Of a DNA stretch of 64,000 bases, positions 58,427 to 64,000 are shown piece after piece. The position numbers were made by a program, and so were the translations under genes. The notes beneath the pieces were generated by a model that saw only the letters and a list, made by a program, of their open reading frames with translations, was not told the DNA's origin and ran no database searches. Origin of the DNA: an uncultured Pseudomonadota bacterium. Lineage in GTDB: Bacteria > Pseudomonadota > Gammaproteobacteria > CAJXQU01. Within the stretch, counting starts at the first letter, position 1. Each line of letters opens with the position of its first letter. The stretch is taken from contig CAJXQU010000006.1 in the NCBI GenBank assembly GCA_913058255.1, positions 1-64,000 of the forward strand, read 5' to 3'.

Positions 58427-61400
58427 ATGTCAGACAAATTATTACAGACAGAAAAAACTAAAACAGGTGCTGAACGGCGGCGTCACACACGCATTCCTCT
58501 TTCGATGAAAGCCATTTATCGTGGTGGTGAGTTGGAAGGGAAAACATGTGTTATACGCGATTTTTGCCTTGGCGGATTTTTCCTATCATGGTCAAGTGAA
58601 GATGTTGGAAAGCAGATCCTTGCACTTGAAGATAAGATCATTGGCGAGCCATTCTCTGTTGAGTTTACCGTTAAACATAAAAGCTCTGGAGATAAAACTT
58701 ATTCTATTAGCTTTAAAATAATGAGAGTGTTCCAAGGTGGAATGGGTGTATCGTTTGTTGAACCAGACCAAAGTACGCTAGATGTTTTAAATAAGATTGT
58801 TGAAGCATCACAAAAGAAAAGACAAACCATAAGTAATAAAAGGCGTAAAGGTTTAGGTAGCATCGAAGAGGGGACAAGTATTTTTAATAGTTCTCCATTA
58901 GGTCAACTAAGTATTGAGAATAACCTTGATGAAATTCTTCGATCTTATTTTAAGAAGTTAAATAACCGATTGATTGTGTTGTTCAAAGAAACAGCCGACG
59001 AAACAGAAAAATTTGATTATTTCAATTCTAGAGAAATCTTTAAAAACCAACTAGATTTACCTAAAGAGGAAATACTGAAAGCTGTTACAGCACAGTTAGA
59101 GGATAAAGCTGGACAGGTTTGGGAAAAAACATTTGATGAATCAGTCGATGGAAATTCACTAACACTTGTTGATGAAAAAGAATTTGAAGCATACCTAGTT
59201 ATTACCGGAATTATTTCGGATGCGGAAGCAAATAATCGTCTTTTATTACTGAGGGTGGGTAAAAAGATTTCAGAGTTGTTTAATACTGAATTTGATGATG
59301 TGCTCAACCCAATTGGTTTTTCAAGGCTTTTTCGAACGATAGATAGTTTTTTAGGGCACAGCAAGTATGGGTATGCATCGATTAAGGTTGCGTATGAAGA
59401 AATGAAGGAAGTATTAGTTCCTGAGTTAATTCTATTCTATGAAGAGCTTTCAGAAGGAGTGGAAATCAAACGAGATAAAGTTACCGATCAATTTAACCTA
59501 AGCTCTACGCCCTCACAAAATGAACTTCATACAGAACAAGTAGCGGAACAACCCGCGACAGGAAGTCAATACAATGGTACGGGTCAGAATCCTAATTATA
59601 CTGAAGATGGTTTTCAACAAAATACAGATTTCTTATCAGGGGCAGCTAATGGTTTTCCTTCTCTGGAGGGAACAAGAGCTTCGTCACACACACAGGTTAC
59701 TCAAAGTGCAGGAGGAATTGCACAATCACTAATGGCTTTGAGGCAAAGTATTGGTGCGCCAGAGACGATCAGTGAGATGTTGCAACAACAAGTGATTCCT
59801 AGTGATGAGGGATATGCTGTAACTGGATCGATGAGTGATAATGCGGGCTCTGCCAAAGCTGAAATTCAACGACAAAATTTATTAAAGTATCTCGACAATA
59901 TTCAGAACGAAGATAACCTTAAGTGGAAAAATGGCGAAACGATCGCTAATGTAACGAGCAGATTGCAACCCATGCTTTTAGGAGCTCAGAACCAGGTTGG
60001 AGAGGAAACACAACATGCGCTTAACCTAGCAGGTGGAGTGCTTGATTTTCTAAAAGATGATGAGATTCTTAGCACACCTGCGAGACAAGATTTACAACGT
60101 TTACAAACGGTTCTTTATAAGCAAGCCGTGTCCGAAGGTGGTTTATTTCAAGAGCGCAGGAACCCTTTACGTAATATTGTCAACCTATTAGAACAGGTTG
60201 ATCGAAGAGGAGGTAATAGTGAGCCTGAGACTCGACAAGCTCTAGATAGCTTAATAGAAAAACTTCTCTCCTTAGAAAGCTATGATGCAGATAGTTTAGA
60301 GAATATAACTGAACATTTAGATTCTTTATTAGAGAAGCAATCTGATGTTTATCAAAGTCGGGTTGATAGTATTGTAGAGCAATGTAATTTAGAACAGACC
60401 TTACTTTTTGATCTGAGAAAGAATGAGAAAGATTTATTAGTCAATAATCGTGCTAGTCAGGTAGCTCCAACGGGTGAGTATAAAATCTGGCAAGACCGAG
60501 CGAAAGGAATGAATAGAGGAGACTCTATTGTTGTCGATGAAGCGACTGGTGAGAAAAAACATTTATCACTCGCTTGGTCTGCTCCTGATAAAAGTCAATT
60601 TGTTTTTGTTGATGATAAAGGTAGTCAAGATACCAAAATGACGGAGCGAGAATTGATCGTCCGGTTATTGAAGGGCTCAGCAGAGTTGACAGATTCAGAC
60701 CAGAAGCCACTTTTTGATAGAGCAATAATTTCTAGTTTATTTAATGCGTATGATGATGTAAAAAATCAAATTGTAAATGATCCCGATACGGGGTTACTGA
60801 ATGACGAAAAATATAGGACAGAATTAAGTTTAGTATTGAATAATGCTATTCAAGACCATGTGGAGCATGCTTTCTTTTACCTTAGTTTTTCTAGCAGTGA
60901 TGAACCAGAAGCTGAAAAAGTTATCGAATATCTGAAACATACATCGGACTGCGTAAAAGATATGTTTGGTGAGCAAAGCCCGATCGGAAGAATAGGTGAA
61001 AATGTTCTAGGAATTACGACTGAGTTTATGTCTCAAGAAGGAGCCTTGATACTCGCTGAAACACTACTGAAATCGTTAGAAGATAATACATGTGAATTTG
61101 CCAACGAAATCATTAGTTTTCCGTTATCTATAGGCATCAGTATAATAAATGATCGTTCAATTAGTATTGAACAAGTTATTAATCAAGCCTTGGAGGCGAG
61201 CCAAAAAGCCTCTGAACGTGGTGAAAACCAGAGCTTTCTGTACGAGGTAGATACGCATTCCGAAGATAAAGTCGCGGATATTGAATATGATCCTATTGAT
61301 TGGAATTTCTTGATTGCTGATTTTAGTGATGCCGAAGAGATTATACCTTTATATGGTCAGCATATATTTTTAAGCGGTAGCGAGTCAGAAGGAAATAGCG

Positions 61401-62065
61401 CTAAGCCTTTATTTCATATTTTTCCTGCGGTCGAAGATGATGAAGCTATCCTCAGAAAGCCCCGTCGCTTTATTAAAGCATCAACAAATAATGACCTAGT
61501 CACTAAATTTGAAAAACTATTCTTTAGTAACTGTCTTGATTGGATGGCTGCGAATAAAAAACAAATTTCTAAAAATAGCCGTTGTTTAATAAGCTTATCG
61601 GGTAAAACTATCAGTAGTAGAAATATTTTAGATTTTATTATTGGTAAATTGACAGAATCTGCAGTCCCTCCAGGAAGAATTTGTTTTGAAATACCAGGCT
61701 CTCCATTGGAGATAGAAGTCGATAATGTTCATCGCTTTGTTCGCACGTTGCGTGAATTTGGTTGTCGCTTTTCATTAGGACAATATGGTAGTGATAGCTT
61801 AAGTCAGGAAGCGATGAAGTTACCTGTAGATTACATTTGTATTGATGAAAACCTAACCAGTGGGATTGTCGAAAGTGCGCAAAGCTATGGGCTAATCAAA
61901 TCAATTAATGATATTGCTCATATGATGGAAAAACAAACAATTGTCCCACATATGCTCGGAGAGCAAACAATGGAGCTTTTAAGTGAGTTAAATATTGACT
62001 ATATATCAAGCCCTGAAACTGAAAAACCGGTACGACTTAACCCTGTCCATGAGGAAGGCATTTAG
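58427..62065 (+). CDS. Giant PilZ-DUF1631 protein with degenerate GGDEF and EAL domains
   Basis: The 1212-residue cytosolic protein opens with a PilZ domain: ERRRHTRIPL (the c-di-GMP-binding RxxxR) and RDFCLGGFFLS, where the usual NxSxxG is DFCLGG. A DUF1631-like region covers about 160-780 (RRNPLRNIVNLLEQVDRRGG; IWQDRAKGMNRGD). A GGDEF-like domain starts at DPDTGLLN (785), but its active site reads RIGENVLGI. The final EAL-like domain has FEIPGS, LGQYGS instead of DDFG, and VPHMLGEQ instead of the catalytic Glu region. Both enzymatic domains therefore look inactive, leaving a c-di-GMP sensor/scaffold. It shares one base with the downstream kinase gene. Confidence 0.88.
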   Translation: MSDKLLQTEKTKTGAERRRHTRIPLSMKAIYRGGELEGKTCVIRDFCLGGFFLSWSSEDVGKQILALEDKIIGEPFSVEFTVKHKSSGDKTYSISFKIMRVFQGGMGVSFVEPDQSTLDVLNKIVEASQKKRQTISNKRRKGLGSIEEGTSIFNSSPLGQLSIENNLDEILRSYFKKLNNRLIVLFKETADETEKFDYFNSREIFKNQLDLPKEEILKAVTAQLEDKAGQVWEKTFDESVDGNSLTLVDEKEFEAYLVITGIISDAEANNRLLLLRVGKKISELFNTEFDDVLNPIGFSRLFRTIDSFLGHSKYGYASIKVAYEEMKEVLVPELILFYEELSEGVEIKRDKVTDQFNLSSTPSQNELHTEQVAEQPATGSQYNGTGQNPNYTEDGFQQNTDFLSGAANGFPSLEGTRASSHTQVTQSAGGIAQSLMALRQSIGAPETISEMLQQQVIPSDEGYAVTGSMSDNAGSAKAEIQRQNLLKYLDNIQNEDNLKWKNGETIANVTSRLQPMLLGAQNQVGEETQHALNLAGGVLDFLKDDEILSTPARQDLQRLQTVLYKQAVSEGGLFQERRNPLRNIVNLLEQVDRRGGNSEPETRQALDSLIEKLLSLESYDADSLENITEHLDSLLEKQSDVYQSRVDSIVEQCNLEQTLLFDLRKNEKDLLVNNRASQVAPTGEYKIWQDRAKGMNRGDSIVVDEATGEKKHLSLAWSAPDKSQFVFVDDKGSQDTKMTERELIVRLLKGSAELTDSDQKPLFDRAIISSLFNAYDDVKNQIVNDPDTGLLNDEKYRTELSLVLNNAIQDHVEHAFFYLSFSSSDEPEAEKVIEYLKHTSDCVKDMFGEQSPIGRIGENVLGITTEFMSQEGALILAETLLKSLEDNTCEFANEIISFPLSIGISIINDRSISIEQVINQALEASQKASERGENQSFLYEVDTHSEDKVADIEYDPIDWNFLIADFSDAEEIIPLYGQHIFLSGSESEGNSAKPLFHIFPAVEDDEAILRKPRRFIKASTNNDLVTKFEKLFFSNCLDWMAANKKQISKNSRCLISLSGKTISSRNILDFIIGKLTESAVPPGRICFEIPGSPLEIEVDNVHRFVRTLREFGCRFSLGQYGSDSLSQEAMKLPVDYICIDENLTSGIVESAQSYGLIKSINDIAHMMEKQTIVPHMLGEQTMELLSELNIDYISSPETEKPVRLNPVHEEGI

Positions 62066-63363
62066 TGACTACACAACTACCTGAAAAAATCGGAAAATAT
62101 TCAATAACGGGTGTAGCAGGAAAAGGAGCTATGGGAATTGTCTATATAGGACATGACCCTTATGTTGATCGAAAAGTCGCCATTAAGGTTAGTTTGAGTG
62201 GGGGCATTGGTGAGATCCAGCTTGATGACTCGATAACCGAAGATGACCATAGTCAGTTTTTTAACGAAGCAAAAGCTGCTGGAATTTTGGATCATCCAAA
62301 TATTATTAAGGTTTATGAAGCTGGAGATGCAAACGGGCAAGATTATATTGCGATTGAGTTTGTTGAAGAAGCAGATACATTACGAACTTTTCGTAAAGAA
62401 GATAAATTATTACCTGTAAACCAGTTGCTACATTATATTCGACAATGTGCTGAAGCTTTAGATTATGCACATTCAAAAGGTATTACTCATCGTGATATTA
62501 AGCCAGCCAATTTACTTTTAACGACGGATGGTGATATAAAAATTGCCGATTTTGGTATCGCGGTTAGAAAGACGAGTGATAAAACGGCGACAACTAAGGG
62601 CTTCGGCTCACCACTATACATGTCACCAGAACAAGCGGGAGGGACTAAGATTTCAGCAAATACAGACATGTTTTCATTAGGCGTTGTTCTTTATGAGCTA
62701 CTGACAGGCACCCACCCATTTCAAGCGAATACGATGCCTGCATTGTTTAAAAATATAGTTTCTGAAACTCAAAAGCCATTGAGTTATTACAGAGGTGGAT
62801 TACCAGAAGCACTCGAGATTATAGTCGCTAAAGCATTACAAAAAGAATCAGAAGATCGTTATGAAAACTGTGCAGAATTCGCAAATGCACTTATTGAAGT
62901 TGAGCAAGAGTTAGAACATTTTGGAGAGGACTTAACCGATGTTCATAAGCTTGAACTTCTCTCAAAATTAAATTTTTTCAATGATTTTTCAGCAGAAGAA
63001 ATTGAAGAGGTTTTAGAACAAGGTGATTGGGAGGTTTTTACAACAGGATCAGAAATTTTGACTGAAGGCGCAGAGGATAAATCTTTTTATGTAATAACTT
63101 CCGGTAATGCATCCGTTAGTCGACTTAATAAAGAAATCGCATCTTTAGACGAAGGTGATTGTTTTGGTGAAATGGCGTGGCTATTAGGTGGAAAACGATC
63201 GGCGTCCGTTGTAGCTATCACGAAAACCATAGTCCTTAAACTGGATGAACCGCTTGCTGAGTGGGCTTCGCTTTCTTGTCAATTAAGAATAAATAAAACG
63301 GTACAAAAAGTCTTAATGGACCGTTTAAATGAAACGAGTCAACGTTATGCTCGTTCACTGTAA
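62065..63363 (+). CDS. Ser/Thr protein kinase with C-terminal cyclic-nucleotide-binding domain
   Basis: The 432-residue protein starts with GTG sharing one base with the stop of the upstream PilZ gene (TAGTG). The kinase domain is complete: GKGAMGIVYIG loop, Lys41, helix-C Glu68, HRDIKPAN (Asp144, Asn149), DFG (162-164) and SPE. Residues about 300-420 form a CNB domain with the phosphate cassette FGEMAWLLGGKRSASV, keeping Glu369 and Arg378 that contact cAMP or cGMP. No membrane helix is present. A cyclic-nucleotide-regulated Hanks-type kinase is inferred; its substrate may be the upstream protein. Confidence 0.9.
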   Translation: MTTQLPEKIGKYSITGVAGKGAMGIVYIGHDPYVDRKVAIKVSLSGGIGEIQLDDSITEDDHSQFFNEAKAAGILDHPNIIKVYEAGDANGQDYIAIEFVEEADTLRTFRKEDKLLPVNQLLHYIRQCAEALDYAHSKGITHRDIKPANLLLTTDGDIKIADFGIAVRKTSDKTATTKGFGSPLYMSPEQAGGTKISANTDMFSLGVVLYELLTGTHPFQANTMPALFKNIVSETQKPLSYYRGGLPEALEIIVAKALQKESEDRYENCAEFANALIEVEQELEHFGEDLTDVHKLELLSKLNFFNDFSAEEIEEVLEQGDWEVFTTGSEILTEGAEDKSFYVITSGNASVSRLNKEIASLDEGDCFGEMAWLLGGKRSASVVAITKTIVLKLDEPLAEWASLSCQLRINKTVQKVLMDRLNETSQRYARSL

Positions 63364-63366
63364 ATA

Positions 63367-63792
63367 TTAGAAGTTCCCTACTATACGACCATGCAGTGTT
63401 CTTGAGCTGAAGTCAGTATCTCCAAAATCACTATTTTTTGTACTCGCAGTGACCTGCACATCAAAGATATTATAATCATTGATACCTTCGGAAACATTCG
63501 TGACATTACAGCTGTTTAATTCTAGGCTGATCGTAAAATTCCCAATATCAAACTCTTCAGGCAAACTAGGACAGCTATCATTCGTTCGCACAAACCATGC
63601 TGCCCATTCCATTCCACTTTCTGCTGCGTATAGTGCCCGATTAGATTGCAGTGATAGTGAGGTGCTTGTGTGCTGCATGGCATTTAATGACAACATAAAA
63701 ACCCCTACCGCCGACAACACGACCATAATAAAAATTGATCCAATTAAGGACATGCCTGATTGTTCTTTGCGTAAGTTAGTTTGCATGATCAT
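63367..63792 (-). CDS. mshP: MSHA-type pilin-biogenesis protein, MshP-like
   Basis: A 141-residue minor-pilin-like protein. The basic leader is followed by a hydrophobic helix (MSLIGSIFIMVVLSAVGVFM), then LQSNRALYAAESGMEWAAWF, which is the typical N-terminal pattern of MshP/PilX. A C-terminal beta-rich domain with two cysteines follows. The start overlaps the stop of the upstream prepilin gene (ATGA). It converges on the kinase gene with only three bases between stop codons. Confidence 0.82.
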   Translation of the reverse strand: MIMQTNLRKEQSGMSLIGSIFIMVVLSAVGVFMLSLNAMQHTSTSLSLQSNRALYAAESGMEWAAWFVRTNDSCPSLPEEFDIGNFTISLELNSCNVTNVSEGINDYNIFDVQVTASTKNSDFGDTDFSSRTLHGRIVGNF

Positions 63793-64000
63793 GGTGTGTT
63801 TTTCACGTGTATTTGCTGGACTAAAGTGACACTTTCAACATGACCCGATGGCATAGTTTCACTTAGTTTTAATCGAATGGTGACTAGGCCGCTGCGAGTG
63901 GCAGAACCGGAATTGTATTCAAAACTACACTCATCAATTTTGTCTGCAACTAACGCGTTATTTGCCCCAAGGCTAGTTAACTCAGATGCTTGATCAACGT
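63789..64000 (-). CDS. mshO: MSHA-type prepilin, MshO-like, C-terminal part only
   Basis: An open frame enters from the right edge of the window and ends at a TGA (63789-63791) that overlaps the mshP start. The visible 70 residues include DKIDECSFEYNSG, TRSGLVTIRLKLSE and a terminal VTLVQQIHVKNTP. This is the C-terminal pattern of MshO-like prepilins, whose last strand ends in HVxNTP. The signal peptide and body lie outside the window. Confidence 0.7.
   Translation of the reverse strand, partial: VDQASELTSLGANNALVADKIDECSFEYNSGSATRSGLVTIRLKLSETMPSGHVESVTLVQQIHVKNTP

Overview
The window looks like chromosome of a free-living, Gram-negative gammaproteobacterium of moderate to low GC. The gene order supports this: mutL-miaA-hfq-hflX-hflK-hflC-yjeT-hisZ-purA, ccmABCDEFGHI, ftsK-lolA, rpsP-rimM-trmD-rplS, and nadB divergent from rpoE-rseA-rseB-mucD. 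A PEP-CTERM-type sorting signal, a porin, MSHA-type prepilins and FolE2 fit an aquatic or marine lineage. A Methylophaga/Cycloclasticus-like member of the Thiotrichales is my guess, at low confidence. Almost everything is intact core genome; I see no tRNA, rRNA, CRISPR array, prophage or intact insertion sequence.

Layout. 1-1129 is a small scrambled accessory patch: a membrane protein running off the left edge, a truncated gene remnant, inverted GGGGTCAGG repeats and a very short upstream ORF. 1130-2053 is a secreted SGNH hydrolase with a PEP-CTERM-like tail. 2359-18687 is a long rightward block covering mismatch repair, tRNA modification, Hfq, HflX/K/C, HisZ, PurA and the complete System I cytochrome c maturation set, including a ccmD of 57 residues. 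An unexplained region follows, with nested inverted repeats that could fold as a pseudoknotted RNA (18692-18831). 19180-27371 holds ftsK, lolA, a small hypothetical, leftward folE2/ispA/xseB, a Kbp-like BON-LysM protein and parE. 27492-31548 has a beta-propeller protein divergent from a porin, plus a SHOCT-type exported protein. 31574-36060 has the 5-formyl-THF ligase, the ribosomal/tRNA methylation operon and a dicarboxylate-type symporter; L19 here carries an extra helix-hairpin-helix domain.

36066-36823 has three REP-like palindromes around an unrecognised helical protein, followed by fabI. 37707-44829 is a tightly overlapping operon: a YejABEF-like oligopeptide ABC transporter with an acyl-CoA thioesterase inside it and a MESH1-type ppGpp hydrolase at its end. 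44868-47923 has membrane proteins, including a DUF6394 protein next to a K+ channel with two RCK domains. 48009-51371 has a diguanylate cyclase, an SDR and nadB. 51463-55256 is the sigma-E envelope stress operon with a plausible sigma-E promoter and a terminator. The right end has a LysM/class A beta-lactamase-fold protein, an ATP/ADP-translocase-like membrane protein, a giant PilZ-DUF1631 protein with degenerate GGDEF and EAL domains overlapping by one base a Ser/Thr kinase with a cyclic-nucleotide-binding domain, and leftward MSHA-type pilin genes running off the edge.

The best candidates for undescribed biology are the PilZ-DUF1631/degenerate GGDEF-EAL plus kinase-CNB pair, the L19-HhH fusion, the folded element at 18692-18831, and the placement of a MESH1 alarmone hydrolase at the end of a peptide-uptake operon.
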